A stretch of 64,000 bases of DNA from Paenibacillus oralis (GTDB lineage Bacteria; Bacillota; Bacilli; Paenibacillales; Paenibacillaceae): the NCBI RefSeq assembly GCF_003863965.1, contig NZ_RRCN01000001.1, positions 1,877,499 to 1,941,498 of the forward strand. Reading direction: 5' to 3'. Made by a program: the position numbers and the translations under genes. The notes under the pieces are model-generated. The model saw only the letters and a program-made list of their open reading frames with translations, did no database searches and was not told where the DNA came from. Positions 17,022 through 26,155 of the stretch are shown here, piece after piece (the first letter of the stretch is position 1; every line of letters begins with the position of its first letter).

Positions 17022-17567
17022 ATGATTAAAGAGGTCATCGTGGTGGAAGGCCGGGATGACACCGTGGCCGTCAAGCGGGCCGTGGAGGCGGATACGATCG
17101 AAACGGGCGGCTCCGCCATCAATGAGACGACGCTGCGGAAAATCTCCCTGGCGCAGGAGCGGCGCGGAGTGATCATTTTTACCGATCCCGACCATGCCGG
17201 GGAACGGATCCGTAAGATCATTGCCAACCGGGTGCCTGGCTGCAAGCATGCGTTCCTGCGGGAAGCGGATGCGACGAAGCGGGGCGATATCGGGATCGAA
17301 AACGCCTCTCCGGCAGCGATCCGCGAGGCGCTGTCCCGCGTGCGCAGCGAAGCGCCGGGAGTAGCGGGCCAGATCGATTGGGAAGACTTGATGACGGCGG
17401 GGCTGATCGTGCATCCGCAGGCGGCGGCCCGGCGCAAGGCGTTGGGGGAGCTGCTCGGCATCGGGTACTGCAACGGCAAACAGCTGTACAAGCGTTTGAC
17501 GGTGTTCCGGATCAGCCGCGAGGAGTTTGCGGATGCGCTCGCCAAGTTGGAGAATGAAGGGGTATAG
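17022..17567 (+). CDS. rnmV: Ribonuclease M5
   Basis: The 181-residue Toprim enzyme has [14 protein letters not shown] and the [13 protein letters not shown] catalytic segment. It matures 5S rRNA from its precursor, so its substrate is made at the window's left end. The ATG at 17022 follows GGAAGGGAAGAAG. It is five bases from ksgA and shares its transcript, as in B. subtilis. Confidence 0.95.
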   Translation: MIKEVIVVEGRDDTVAVKRAVEADTIETGGSAINETTLRKISLAQERRGVIIFTDPDHAGERIRKIIANRVPGCKHAFLREADATKRGDIGIENASPAAIREALSRVRSEAPGVAGQIDWEDLMTAGLIVHPQAAARRKALGELLGIGYCNGKQLYKRLTVFRISREEFADALAKLENEGV

Positions 17568-17572
17568 AGGCC

Positions 17573-18463
17573 ATGAGCATAAGGGAAGACGTGTCCACGC
17601 CGCGCCGGACGAAGGAGATCATTCAGCGGTACGGATTTTCGTTTAAGAAAAGCTTGGGACAGAACTTTTTGATCGATCAGAACATCCTCGGCAAAATCGT
17701 CGCCGCCGCAGGCCTTGACGCCTCCAAAGGAGCGCTCGAAATCGGCCCGGGGATCGGCGCTCTGACGGAGAAGCTGGCTCAGGAAGCGGGCCAGGTCGCG
17801 GCCGTGGAGATCGACCAGCGCCTGCTGCCGATCCTGCGGGAGGTGCTGGAGCCGTATCCGCACGTTCACGTCATTCACGGGGACGTGCTGAAGCTGGACC
17901 TGCAGGCGCTCTTTGCCGCCGAATTTACCGGCGTCAGCGGCGTTAGCGTCGTCGCCAATCTGCCGTATTACGTGACGACGCCGATCCTGATGAAGCTGCT
18001 CGAGGAGAAGCTGCCGCTGGAGCATATCGTCGTGATGATCCAGAAGGAAGTGGCGGAGCGGATGGCGGCCTCGCCGGGCGGCAAAGACTACGGCAGCCTC
18101 AGCATCGCGGTTCAGTATTACAGCGTGCCGGAGCTGGTCTGTACGGTGCCGCACAGCGTGTTCATTCCGCAGCCGAACGTGGAGTCGGCCGTCATCCGCC
18201 TGTCGGTGCGCAAGGAGCCGCCGGTGTCGGTGGAGGATGAGGCGTTTTTCTTCGAGGTGGTACATGCCGCCTTCGCCCAAAGGCGCAAGACGATTTCCAA
18301 CAATCTGAAAAGCCGGTTCTTCCCGGGCGAAGGCCGGGAACGGCTGGAGCAGCTGCTGGCTGAGGCCGGGATCATCCCGTCGCGCCGCGCCGAAACGCTG
18401 GATTTGGCGGAGTTCGCGGGGCTGAGCAACACCTTGCTGCAGGCCGGATTGAAGCGGCCGTAG
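17573..18463 (+). CDS. ksgA: 16S rRNA dimethyladenosine transferase
   Basis: The 296-residue enzyme dimethylates A1518 and A1519 of 16S rRNA late in small-subunit assembly. Family motifs are clear: [13 protein letters not shown], the SAM site [14 protein letters not shown], and the catalytic NLPYYV. The C-terminal [15 protein letters not shown] is typical. It is conserved next to rnmV. Loss of this enzyme gives kasugamycin resistance in many bacteria (known of the family). Confidence 0.97.
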   Translation: MSIREDVSTPRRTKEIIQRYGFSFKKSLGQNFLIDQNILGKIVAAAGLDASKGALEIGPGIGALTEKLAQEAGQVAAVEIDQRLLPILREVLEPYPHVHVIHGDVLKLDLQALFAAEFTGVSGVSVVANLPYYVTTPILMKLLEEKLPLEHIVVMIQKEVAERMAASPGGKDYGSLSIAVQYYSVPELVCTVPHSVFIPQPNVESAVIRLSVRKEPPVSVEDEAFFFEVVHAAFAQRRKTISNNLKSRFFPGEGRERLEQLLAEAGIIPSRRAETLDLAEFAGLSNTLLQAGLKRP

Positions 18464-18526
18464 CAGGGGGCCGCCGCAGTAACCAATCCCACCTTTCGCC
18501 CATACCATGGGATAGAGGTGATTGAC

Positions 18527-19423
18527 TTGACGAATTTGGGAGACTTGGTCGTCCGCAAATCTTACGGCGGGGATGTTACGTTCCGGGTAGCAAGCATCGT
18601 GCGGAGTGAAGCGATCATCAAGGGAACGGAATTCCGGTTGCTGGCGGACGCGCCTTTAAGCGATTTGATCCGTATAGACCGGGACGCCCCCGGAGAAACG
18701 ACGCAGCGCGCGCGCATCAAGGCGACGGAGTCGCTGAAGCGGTTGGCCGAGGACCGGAAGCAGCTGGCGGAGCGCAACCGGATGACCATCGGCGGGGAAT
18801 GGTACTCAATGGGGGAGCCGGCTTATTTTGAAGTACCGGGCAAGGTGCTTCATCTGGACGGGGATCAAAGATATTTGCAAAAAAGCTTAAGCCTGTACGA
18901 GAAGCTGCGGGTCCCCGCTCAAGGTTACTTTGTCACGGAGTCGCAGATGGCCAGCGCTCTGTACCGGCTGCTGCCGACGGTTCGCCCGGATATCGTGGTG
19001 CTGACCGGCCATGACGGTGTTTTGAAGCATCGGCCTACCGGCGACCTGTACAATTTAACCAGCTATAAAAATTCCAAACATTTCGTGGAAGCCATTCAGA
19101 CGGCCAGACAATACGAACGTAATTTCGATACGTTAACGATCGTGGCCGGCGCCTGCCAATCGCATTTTGAGGCGTTATTGCAGGCGGGAGCCAATTTTGC
19201 CAGTTCCCCGGGCCGCGTGCTGATCCACGCCCTGGATCCCGTGTATATCGCCGCCAAGGCCTCGCTGACGTCCATACGCGATACGATTCAGATTACGGAT
19301 GTCCTGAACAATACGATCAGCGGCGCGCAGGGCGTCGGGGGGATCGAAACGCGCGGCAGCTACCGGATTGGCCTGCCGAAGCTGAAGGATTTGTCCTCGC
19401 TTAAAGTTGTGCCTTCCATGTAA
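18527..19423 (+). CDS. yabG: Sporulation-specific protease YabG
   Basis: The 298-residue protein is peptidase family U57. In B. subtilis it is made in the mother cell under sigma-K and trims coat proteins such as SafA and CotT. The GDLVVRKSYGGDVTF start and the VLTGHDG and AGACQSHFEA segments are family features. I chose TTG 18527 because GAGGTG lies six bases upstream of it; a GTG at 18518 would itself be part of that ribosome binding site. A terminator follows. Confidence 0.92.
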   Translation: MTNLGDLVVRKSYGGDVTFRVASIVRSEAIIKGTEFRLLADAPLSDLIRIDRDAPGETTQRARIKATESLKRLAEDRKQLAERNRMTIGGEWYSMGEPAYFEVPGKVLHLDGDQRYLQKSLSLYEKLRVPAQGYFVTESQMASALYRLLPTVRPDIVVLTGHDGVLKHRPTGDLYNLTSYKNSKHFVEAIQTARQYERNFDTLTIVAGACQSHFEALLQAGANFASSPGRVLIHALDPVYIAAKASLTSIRDTIQITDVLNNTISGAQGVGGIETRGSYRIGLPKLKDLSSLKVVPSM

Positions 19424-19432
19424 GAGCGTATT

Positions 19433-19476
19433 AAACCGGAAGTTCCAAAGTTTTTCTTTGGGGCTTCCGGTTTTTT
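19433..19476 (+). terminator. Intrinsic terminator after yabG
   Basis: AAACCGGAAGTTCCAAAG pairs with CTTTGGGGCTTCCGGTTT around a T-rich loop, followed by a T run. Confidence 0.9.
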
Positions 19477-19524
19477 ACGTAATGCGAATGGCCGGCCGTC
19501 AAGCACCGATTTTTAGGTCGAGCC

Positions 19525-19737
19525 AAAAAATAAGGACCAAAAAGGTCGTTATTCCAGCTATATCCGTCAGTTTGAAAGAAATAGAGGAAATTTATGTCGT
19601 TATTTTCCCCTGTCGCAAGGAAATACCCGCGTTCTGGACCATTCTTGAGGAAATAAGTACATAAAATTCCACTAATGAAGATGAACATGCTGGTCTCCGG
19701 ATAATAAGTACATAAAATGCCGCTATTTTGAAGGCCA
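19525..19737 (+). repeat. Dispersed repeat family C, copy C1
   Basis: It begins AATAAGGACC and ends TAATAAGTACATAAAATGCC followed by GCTATTTT. It contains AAATAGAGGAAATTTATGTC then GTTATT, and two direct copies of AATAAGTACATAAAAT that are inverted relative to that box. A second copy lies inverted at 47898. It occupies the yabG-veg gap. Confidence 0.8.
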
Positions 19738-19805
19738 ACGGTCGGTCGTTCCGGCAGCTTTATTTTTTCAGGAAGGGGTCGGCGGGTCGTGTCGAAAAAA
19801 ATTCA

Positions 19806-19835
19806 TTGACATGGGTTTTTCCATGCTGATATAAT
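19806..19835 (+). promoter_or_regulatory. veg promoter 1 (perfect sigma-A consensus)
   Basis: TTGACA (19806-19811), an 18-base spacer and TATAAT (19830-19835). Confidence 0.75.
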
Positions 19836-19848
19836 TAATTATTTTGAT

Positions 19849-19877
19849 TTGACAAAGGTTCTCTTTTCCTGTATAAT
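19849..19877 (+). promoter_or_regulatory. veg promoter 2 (perfect sigma-A consensus)
   Basis: TTGACA (19849-19854), a 17-base spacer and TATAAT (19872-19877), 29 bases before the veg start. The B. subtilis veg promoter is among its strongest. Confidence 0.92.
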
Positions 19878-19905
19878 GGTTTGAGAAAGAAGGTGGTCAC
19901 AGGTA

Positions 19906-20181
19906 ATGGCTAAAAATGCGCTGTCGGAAATCAAGCATAGTCTCGACGCCCACGTTGGACAAAAAATTATGCTTCGGGCAAACGGAGGTCGCCGAAAGAC
20001 CATCGAACGCACCGGAGTGTTGGAGGAAACCTATCCTTCGGTCTTTATCGTGAAGCTGGACCAAGAGCATCAGACCTTTAAGCGTGTGTCTTACAGTTAT
20101 GCCGATATACTAACCGAATCTGTTGAGGTCATGATTTGCGACGACAACAACGAGGTGCGGATTTCGTATATTAAACCGTGA
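19906..20181 (+). CDS. veg: Veg protein
   Basis: The 91-residue protein ([20 protein letters not shown] start, [19 protein letters not shown] core) is highly conserved in Bacillota. In B. subtilis Veg stimulates biofilm gene expression by interfering with SinR; its biochemical action is unclear. The ATG follows AAGGTGG. Two consensus promoters in tandem predict very strong expression. The gene is followed by a terminator and a family A repeat. Confidence 0.95.
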   Translation: MAKNALSEIKHSLDAHVGQKIMLRANGGRRKTIERTGVLEETYPSVFIVKLDQEHQTFKRVSYSYADILTESVEVMICDDNNEVRISYIKP

Positions 20182-20202
20182 ACATCATGATGAATTTCAA
20201 GT

Positions 20203-20237
20203 AAACGGCTTTCGCCATTGGGCGGGGCCGTTTTTTT
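20203..20237 (+). terminator. Intrinsic terminator after veg
   Basis: AAACGGCTTTCGCC pairs with GGCGGGGCCGTTT across a short loop, followed by seven T, which also begin repeat A2. Confidence 0.88.
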
Positions 20238-20562
20238 AACCTTAAAGAATTTATAAAATTTCGGACATGGTAGAGGACGATGCGCAGGGAGAGAGGGGAG
20301 GAGAAGAGTAACCTGGGGGCTAAGGGACACCAGAGCCGTTATTTTCGAAAAAACGGGAGTTTGCAAAATGTAACGGACACAGATGACGTTATTTAGCCTA
20401 AATTGCCCTGGATGAACGGGTTTAGAGCGAAATAGGGCCGCTGGTGTCCGTTAGGTTGGGAAATACCCGGGAGATGGGCGGATAAGGTCGCTGGTGTCCC
20501 TTAGAGCAACGTCCAAAGTAGAAGTCAGAGCCATTAAAGGACGCCGCCAGGCGTTTTTCTTA
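20231..20562 (+). repeat. Dispersed repeat family A, copy A2 (full length)
   Basis: The element runs from the T tract of the veg terminator to a terminator-like hairpin ACGCCGCCAGGCGTTTTTCT. Boxes in order: CTAAGGGACACCAGAGCC (about 20319), TAACGGACACAGATGACG (about 20370), GGTGTCCGTTAG (about 20442-20453), GGTGTCCCTTAG (about 20493-20504). Box 1 pairs with box 4 and box 2 with box 3. No gene is seen between 20182 and 20744 apart from this. Confidence 0.85.
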
Positions 20563-20744
20563 TGGGCTGCCGGGCAGGCTGGAGCAAGGCGCGGACAAGC
20601 GGCCAACGGACGCAAGGTCTGTGCGGCGCGCTGCCGCCAGGCTTTTTTTGGCGGACAGGTTTGCCGAGGTCACCGTATGAACTGCTGCGGCTCCACGCAT
20701 ACTAACCATTGTTCCATATCCAAGACCCCATAGGAGGACTGACC

Positions 20745-20927
20745 ATGTCGCGCAGAAGACGAAGCGTAATGTCGGAGGACCTGAAGGTCGAATTAGCCAA
20801 GGATCTGGGATTTTACGATACCGTGAAGCAGGAAGGTTGGGGCGGCATCAGGGCAAAGGATGCGGGAAATATGGTGAAGCGGGCGATTCAGCTCGCCGAA
20901 CAGGCTGCGGCAAAACAGCAGCAATAG
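20745..20927 (+). CDS. sspF: Alpha/beta-type small acid-soluble spore protein SspF
   Basis: The 60-residue protein has the compact SASP pattern ([38 protein letters not shown]). Such proteins coat spore DNA and protect it from damage. Between veg and ispE is the position of sspF in B. subtilis. The ATG follows AGGAGGACTGACC. The C-terminus is Ala/Gln-rich. Expression in the forespore under sigma-G is expected, but I could not identify the promoter. Confidence 0.93.
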   Translation: MSRRRRSVMSEDLKVELAKDLGFYDTVKQEGWGGIRAKDAGNMVKRAIQLAEQAAAKQQQ

Positions 20928-20946
20928 CAGCAATAATATTTGACGG

Positions 20947-20980
20947 ACGAAGCTTCCCTTACGGGGAGCTTCGTTTTTTT
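20947..20980 (+). terminator. Intrinsic terminator after sspF
   Basis: ACGAAGCTTCCC pairs with GGGGAGCTTCGT around TTAC, followed by seven T. Confidence 0.9.
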
Positions 20981-21045
20981 GCCGGGATGAAGTAAGATAG
21001 TATAAGATAAGGAACGGTAAGGATTGCTGAAGGTGGGTGAGGGCC

Positions 21046-21900
21046 TTGAAAATTTACGAGAAAGCGCCGGCAAAAATCAACTTGATGCTCGACGTATTAC
21101 ATAAACGTCCGGATGGCTACCACGAAGTCGAGATGATCATGACGATGGTTGATCTCGCCGATCGGTTGGAAATGAGCGCCCTCCCGCGGGATACGATTAT
21201 TATATCGAGCCAGGCCGGATATATTCCGCTCGATGAGAAGAACCTGGCCTTTCAGGCCGCCAAGCTGATCAAGGAACGGTATAACGTGCGCAGCGGGGTG
21301 TATATCCATCTCGACAAAAAGATTCCGGTCGCGGCCGGTCTGGCCGGCGGAAGCAGCGATGCGGCGGCAACGCTGAGGGGGCTCAACCGGCTTTGGGGAC
21401 TGAACATTTCCGGAGAAGAGCTGAAGAAGCTGGGGGCGGAGCTGGGATCGGACGTACCTTTTTGCGTGACGGGCGGGACGGCGCTGGCTACGGGGCGCGG
21501 AGAGGTGCTGACGCCTTTGCCGAACCCGCCGCAATGTTGGGTCGTTCTGGCGAAGCTGCCGATTAACGTATCTACAGCCGAGGTGTACGGACGGTATCGC
21601 AACGAACGGATCGAGAAGCATCCCTCGGCCGAGCGGATGCGGGCGGCCCTGGAAAGCCGGTCTTTTCCGGAGGTGTGCCGGGAGCTGGGCAACGTTCTGG
21701 AGAGCGTGACGCTGCATATGCATCCCGAGGTCGCCCATTTGAAAGAAACGATGCTGCGCCTGGGGGCGGACGGCGTGCTGATGTCGGGAAGCGGTCCGAC
21801 GGTGTTCGGGCTCGTCTCCAAAGAAGCGAAAGTGTCCCGTATTTATAACGGGCTGCGCGGGTTTTGCAAAGAGGTTTACGCGGTGCGTCTTCTGACCTGA
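21046..21900 (+). CDS. ispE: 4-diphosphocytidyl-2-C-methyl-D-erythritol kinase
   Basis: The 284-residue GHMP kinase acts in the methylerythritol phosphate route to isoprenoids. Motifs: [11 protein letters not shown] at the start, the ATP-binding [16 protein letters not shown], and SGSGPTVFG near the end. I prefer TTG 21046, which has AGGTGGGTGAGG before it; GTG 21037 would overlap that site and add three residues. It lies between sspF and purR as in B. subtilis. Confidence 0.95.
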   Translation: MKIYEKAPAKINLMLDVLHKRPDGYHEVEMIMTMVDLADRLEMSALPRDTIIISSQAGYIPLDEKNLAFQAAKLIKERYNVRSGVYIHLDKKIPVAAGLAGGSSDAAATLRGLNRLWGLNISGEELKKLGAELGSDVPFCVTGGTALATGRGEVLTPLPNPPQCWVVLAKLPINVSTAEVYGRYRNERIEKHPSAERMRAALESRSFPEVCRELGNVLESVTLHMHPEVAHLKETMLRLGADGVLMSGSGPTVFGLVSKEAKVSRIYNGLRGFCKEVYAVRLLT

Positions 21901-21962
21901 TTGGTAACGGCTTGGTTCTTAAGCACGAAGCACCCCACCCCCTACGAAAACGAAGATCATGC

Positions 21963-21992
21963 TTGGACAAATCCGTACAAAAATGTTATAGT
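21963..21992 (+). promoter_or_regulatory. Sigma-A promoter of purR
   Basis: TTGGAC (21963-21968), an 18-base spacer and TATAGT (21987-21992), 38 bases before the purR start. Confidence 0.65.
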
Positions 21993-22000
21993 TTCAATAA

Positions 22001-22013
22001 AATATTCGGATTT
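22001..22013 (-). promoter_or_regulatory. PurBox at the purR transcription start
   Basis: The minus strand reads AAATCCGAATATT, which fits the PurBox AWWWCCGAACWWT at 12 of 13 positions. It lies 9-21 bases after the -10, where bound PurR would block its own promoter. Confidence 0.65.
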
Positions 22014-22029
22014 TAGCGAGGGGTACTTC

Positions 22030-22863
22030 GTGAAAAAATTAAAAAGAAGCGCTCGTTTGGTGGAGATGACCCACTATTTACTAGCCCGGCCGCATCATCT
22101 GATTCCGCTGACGACCTTTGCCCAGCGGTACGGAGCCGCGAAATCGTCCATCAGCGAGGATTTGGGCATTATTAAAGAGGTATTTGAAGAAGAGGGGATC
22201 GGCGACTTGCTGACGCTGGCCGGAGCCGCCGGCGGCGTTAAATATATTCCGCGGGTGGGCCGCGAGCAGGCGCTTGTCTTTATCCGCGAACTGTGCGGCA
22301 AGCTCGCTCAGCCCGACCGCATTTTGCCGGGCGGTTATTTGTATATGTCCGACCTGCTTGGGCAGCCGGCTTTGATGAATGAGGCGGGCAAACTGTTCGC
22401 CACCGCGTTTGGCGATTTGGAGATCGACTGCATCATGACTGTGGAAACGAAAGGGATACCGCTCGCTTACGCTACGGGCGCCGAGCTGAATCTGCCGGTC
22501 GTCCTGGTGCGAAGAGACCATCAGGTCACGGAAGGGTCGGCCGTAAGCATCAATTATGTGTCCGGGTCGCACAAAAGCCTGCATACGATGACGTTGTCCC
22601 GCCGGGCGCTCAAAGAACTTTCGCGTGTGCTGATCGTTGACGATTTTATGAAGGCCGGCGGCACCATTCAGGGGATGGTCGACCTGCTGGGCGAATTCAA
22701 TGCTAAGGTGGCGGGCGTAGGCGTCCTGGTCGAATCGGGGGAAGTGGATTCCGAACAGCGGCTTCTGCACGATTATGTGTCGCTGGCGACGCTCCGGGCA
22801 GTGGATGCGAAAGGCAAGGAAATCTCCGTGGAGCCTGGAAATTATTTTTCCAAATTCGGGTAA
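22030..22863 (+). CDS. purR: Purine operon repressor PurR
   Basis: The 277-residue protein has an N-terminal winged helix (KLKRSARLVEMTHYLLARPH, SSISEDLGII) and a phosphoribosyltransferase-fold domain with the PRPP loop VLIVDDFMKAGGTIQGM. In B. subtilis PurR binds PurBoxes and represses purine genes; PRPP or (p)ppGpp changes binding. I chose GTG 22030 with GAGGGG before it; an upstream reading from 21901 has no ribosome binding site. A PurBox at its own promoter suggests autoregulation. Confidence 0.95.
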   Translation: MKKLKRSARLVEMTHYLLARPHHLIPLTTFAQRYGAAKSSISEDLGIIKEVFEEEGIGDLLTLAGAAGGVKYIPRVGREQALVFIRELCGKLAQPDRILPGGYLYMSDLLGQPALMNEAGKLFATAFGDLEIDCIMTVETKGIPLAYATGAELNLPVVLVRRDHQVTEGSAVSINYVSGSHKSLHTMTLSRRALKELSRVLIVDDFMKAGGTIQGMVDLLGEFNAKVAGVGVLVESGEVDSEQRLLHDYVSLATLRAVDAKGKEISVEPGNYFSKFG

Positions 22864-22913
22864 GTTGAAATCTGTCGATAAAACCGCAAAACCGAAAGTT
22901 TTGCGACGAAATG

Positions 22914-22920
22914 TGTCGAA
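22914..22920 (+). promoter_or_regulatory. Spo0A box upstream of spoVG
   Basis: A perfect TGTCGAA lies 56 bases upstream of the sigma-H -35. Whether Spo0A acts here is inferred only. Confidence 0.4.
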
Positions 22921-22975
22921 AAGCCCGTCATATCAAAAAAAATCGAGATTTTAAGGCATTTTGTTCCTCAAAAAA

Positions 22976-23004
22976 AAAGGATTTCCGTTTGCTATGTGGA
23001 ATAT
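22976..23004 (+). promoter_or_regulatory. Sigma-H promoter of spoVG
   Basis: AAAGGATTT (22976-22984), an 11-base spacer and GTGGAATAT (22996-23004) match the sigma-H consensus RnAGGAWWW / RnnGAATWW completely. AT-rich DNA lies upstream, as in B. subtilis where AbrB binds. Confidence 0.85.
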
Positions 23005-23042
23005 TACACCAAGTCTCTGATGGAAAAAGGTGGTGAACACAT

Positions 23043-23327
23043 ATGCAAATTACGGATGTAAGACTCCGCCGAGTCAGCTCTGAAGGCAGAATGAAGGCCA
23101 TAGCATCCATTACCATCGATAACGAATTTGTCGTTCACGACATCCGCGTCATCGACGGGAACAATGGAATGTTTGTAGCTATGCCGAGCAAGCGCACACC
23201 GGACGGGGAGTTCCGGGACATCGCGCATCCGATTTCCTCCGGCACCCGCGAGAAGATTCAAGCCGCTGTTTTGGCTGAATACGAACGTGCGGCCGACCAA
23301 GAGGAAGCTATTGAAGAAGGGGCGTAA
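23043..23327 (+). CDS. spoVG: SpoVG, RNA-binding regulator
   Basis: The 94-residue protein begins [19 protein letters not shown] and carries the [19 protein letters not shown] core. SpoVG binds RNA, affects septation and spore cortex formation and, in other Bacillota, virulence and antibiotic tolerance. The ATG follows AAAGGTGGTGAACACAT. A consensus sigma-H promoter and a terminator frame it as a single transcript. Confidence 0.96.
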   Translation: MQITDVRLRRVSSEGRMKAIASITIDNEFVVHDIRVIDGNNGMFVAMPSKRTPDGEFRDIAHPISSGTREKIQAAVLAEYERAADQEEAIEEGA

Positions 23328-23363
23328 GTCGCATTTTTAATTCTTGACCAATTGGGGTTCGAG

Positions 23364-23402
23364 GAAAAGGGAGCCATGAGTACATGGCTCCCTTTTCTTT
23401 TT
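23364..23402 (+). terminator. Intrinsic terminator after spoVG
   Basis: GAAAAGGGAGCCATG (23364-23378) and CATGGCTCCCTTTTC (23383-23397) form a perfect 15-bp stem with loop AGTA, followed by TTTTT. Confidence 0.95.
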
Positions 23403-23476
23403 GCGGTAAATGAGATATATTCAGTAATGAGTTTAAGTGAGAGTTACTACCTCTTTGAGTAAAGGAGACCGGAGCC

Positions 23477-24877
23477 TTGAAAAAATTAGCGATTGTTCTT
23501 GCCGCAGGTCAGGGGAAACGCATGAAGTCCAAGCTTTATAAAGTGCTCCATCCTGTGTGCGGCAAACCGATGGTCGGGCATGTTTTAAACGCTGTGCAGC
23601 AAGCCGGCTGCGAACGAACCATCGTCGTTGTCGGCCATGGTGCCGAGGCGGTAAAATCATACCTTGGATCATCGGCGGAGTACGTGCTGCAGGAGCAGCA
23701 GCTGGGAACCGGGCATGCGGTGAAGCAGGCAGGTCCGCTGCTCGCCGGAGAGGAAGGTACGACCGTTGTAATTTGCGGCGATACCCCTCTGGTGACCACG
23801 GAGACGCTTGAAGCGCTGGTCGAACTTCATACCCGCAAGGGTGCAGCCGCTACCGTGCTCACGGCCAAAATGGACAATCCTCAAGGATATGGCCGGGTGA
23901 TCCGTGGAGAGAACGGTACGGTCGAGCGCATCGTCGAGCAGAAAGACTGCACGCCGGAAGAAGCAGCGGTACAGGAAATCAACACAGGCACTTATTGTTT
24001 TGATAATGCGAAATTGTTTGCCGCTTTGGAAAAGGTAACCAATGACAACGCGCAGCAGGAGTATTACCTGACCGACGTTATCGGCATTTTGGTACAGGCC
24101 GGCGAAATCGTGGAAGGTTATGCGGCGCAGGACCACCGCGAGTCGATCGGCGTCAATGACCGCGTTGCACTGGCCGAAGCGGAAGCGGTTATGCGCGAAC
24201 GGATCGTTCGGCAGCATATGCTGGGCGGCGTCACGGTGGTCGATCCGGCATCGACTTATATCGGAGCTGATGTGACCATCGGTTCGGATACGGTGATTTA
24301 TCCGGGAACCGTGCTTTCGGGGCGGACCGTCATCGGCGAGGATTGCGTGATCGGGCCGGCGTCCCAAATCGAGGATAGCGTGATTCATGACGGCGCGAAG
24401 GTGAAGCATTCGGTTCTAAGCCAGGCGGAAGTCGGCAAAGAAACGACGGTGGGACCTTTCGCTTATTTGCGTCCGGGGGCTAAACTTGGCGCAAACGTCA
24501 AAGTGGGCGATTTCGTCGAGATCAAAAACGCGACCTTGGACGACGGAGCGAAAGTCTCGCATCTGAGTTATATCGGCGACGCCAAAGTCGGCAAAAACGT
24601 AAATATCGGCTGCGGTGCGATTACCGTCAATTACGATGGTTATAATAAATCCATTACGGAGATCGAGGACGAAGCTTTTATCGGCAGCAACGTCAATCTG
24701 ATTGCGCCGGTGAAGGTCGGGAAAGGCGCTTATGTGGTCGCCGGCTCGACCATCACGCATTCCGTCCCGGAAGGTGATTTGGCGATCGCGAGACAGCGGC
24801 AGGAGAACAAGCCGGGTTATGGCGAAAAAATCCGCGGCCGCGCAAAAGCCAAAAAACAGAATAAGCAGGACTCTTAA
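23477..24877 (+). CDS. glmU: Bifunctional UDP-GlcNAc pyrophosphorylase / GlcN-1-P acetyltransferase
   Basis: The 466-residue enzyme makes UDP-N-acetylglucosamine for cell-wall synthesis. The N-terminal uridyltransferase half has [20 protein letters not shown] and GDTPLV; the C-terminal half is a left-handed beta helix with hexapeptide repeats ([16 protein letters not shown] onward). It starts with TTG at 23477 after AAAGGAGACC. Followed by prs, as in B. subtilis. Confidence 0.97.
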   Translation: MKKLAIVLAAGQGKRMKSKLYKVLHPVCGKPMVGHVLNAVQQAGCERTIVVVGHGAEAVKSYLGSSAEYVLQEQQLGTGHAVKQAGPLLAGEEGTTVVICGDTPLVTTETLEALVELHTRKGAAATVLTAKMDNPQGYGRVIRGENGTVERIVEQKDCTPEEAAVQEINTGTYCFDNAKLFAALEKVTNDNAQQEYYLTDVIGILVQAGEIVEGYAAQDHRESIGVNDRVALAEAEAVMRERIVRQHMLGGVTVVDPASTYIGADVTIGSDTVIYPGTVLSGRTVIGEDCVIGPASQIEDSVIHDGAKVKHSVLSQAEVGKETTVGPFAYLRPGAKLGANVKVGDFVEIKNATLDDGAKVSHLSYIGDAKVGKNVNIGCGAITVNYDGYNKSITEIEDEAFIGSNVNLIAPVKVGKGAYVVAGSTITHSVPEGDLAIARQRQENKPGYGEKIRGRAKAKKQNKQDS

Positions 24878-25028
24878 GCCGTTTTATCATAGGATGTAGT
24901 AGCAATTGCCGGAATCCATTTTTCGGAATGAGGATGCAGTGACGATTTCTAATGACGGGGTAGCTCGAAGGCGGGTTCAGCGGTTTGATCCCTTTCGCTA
25001 TCTACACAGCACGGAGGGTTTTAATTTT

Positions 25029-25982
25029 ATGACTTATTGTGATTCTAAATTAAAGATATTCACCTGTAACTCCAATCCTAAGCTGGCGCATCAAATCGCG
25101 GATTATATCGGAATCCCGATGGGCGATTCGGACACGACCAGTTTTAGCGACGGCGAAATTCAGGTCAAGCTGTCCGAGAGTGTCCGGGGCTGCCACGTCT
25201 ATGTCGTTCAATCGACGTGCGCTCCCGTCAACGACAATCTGATGGAGCTTCTCGTTATGGTGGATGCCTTGAAAAGAGCTTCAGCCAAAAGCATTAACGT
25301 GGTTATCCCGTATTACGGTTATGCCCGCCAAGACCGGAAGGCCCGTTCGCGCGATCCGATCACGGCTAAGCTGGTTGCCAATTTGATCGAGAAGGCCGGC
25401 GCACACCGCGTCATTACGATGGACCTGCACGCCATGCAGATTCAAGGCTTCTTCGACATCCCGGTGGACCATATGCTCGGGGTGCCGATTTTGGCCCAGT
25501 ATTTCCGGTCTAAGCATATCCCGAATCCGGTCGTCGTATCGCCGGACCACGGCGGGGTGGTGCGCGCCCGTAAACTGGCGGATTTCCTGAACGCGCCGCT
25601 GGCGATCATCGATAAACGCCGTCCGGAGCCCAACGTCAGCGAAGTCATGAACATTATCGGGAACATCGAAGGCAAGACGGCGATTCTCGTCGACGATATC
25701 ATCGATACCGCCGGAACGATCGTCCTTGGCGCGAATGCGCTGAAGGAGGGCGGCGTGGAAGAGGTTTACGCCTGCTGTACGCACCCCGTGTTGTCCGGCC
25801 CGGCGATGGAGCGGCTGGAGAATTCTCCGTTGAAAGAAGTTATTGTGACCGACACGATTCCGATTACGCATCCCAATCCGACCAGCAAGCTGAAGGTGCT
25901 GTCCGTCGCTCCGCTTATGGGCGAAGCGATTATTCGCGTGCACGAGGAGCTGTCGATCAGCAAGCTGTTCGAGATCGAATAA
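25029..25982 (+). CDS. prs: Ribose-phosphate pyrophosphokinase
   Basis: The 317-residue enzyme makes PRPP from ribose 5-phosphate and ATP, feeding purine, pyrimidine, NAD, His and Trp synthesis. Motifs: ATP loop [14 protein letters not shown] and PRPP-binding [11 protein letters not shown] chose ATG 25029, after ACGGAGGG, which gives exactly the B. subtilis length; the frame is open upstream to 24906. The ribosomal protein gene ctc, which follows prs in B. subtilis, is absent. Confidence 0.96.
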   Translation: MTYCDSKLKIFTCNSNPKLAHQIADYIGIPMGDSDTTSFSDGEIQVKLSESVRGCHVYVVQSTCAPVNDNLMELLVMVDALKRASAKSINVVIPYYGYARQDRKARSRDPITAKLVANLIEKAGAHRVITMDLHAMQIQGFFDIPVDHMLGVPILAQYFRSKHIPNPVVVSPDHGGVVRARKLADFLNAPLAIIDKRRPEPNVSEVMNIIGNIEGKTAILVDDIIDTAGTIVLGANALKEGGVEEVYACCTHPVLSGPAMERLENSPLKEVIVTDTIPITHPNPTSKLKVLSVAPLMGEAIIRVHEELSISKLFEIE

Positions 25983-26001
25983 GGTAAGGCTACTGCACAC
26001 A

Positions 26002-26050
26002 GGGGTTGCATCCTCCCGCCGGGAGGGTGTAACCCCTATCGGTGTGTTTG
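26002..26050 (+). terminator. Probable terminator after prs
   Basis: AGGGGTTGCATCCTCCC (26002-26018) pairs with GGGAGGGTGTAACCCCT (26022-26038). The stem is strong but the following T tract is poor. Confidence 0.6.
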
Positions 26051-26155
26051 CCGGGGTGGGGGCGGTCGGTTCCCGTCGATCTATTGGATTTTTCCAATGA
26101 AGGGCGGAGGAACGAGCCTTAAGGTGCTGCAAGCTGCCACAAACGTAGGAGGTAT

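Noticed and set aside
20494..20733. 79-codon frame between repeat A2 and sspF
   Set aside because: It starts inside the repeat, is Arg/Gly/Ala-rich and has no ribosome binding site.
22885..22905. Hairpin CGCAAAAC / GTTTTGCG after purR
   Set aside because: A stable stem but with no T tract, so not called a terminator.
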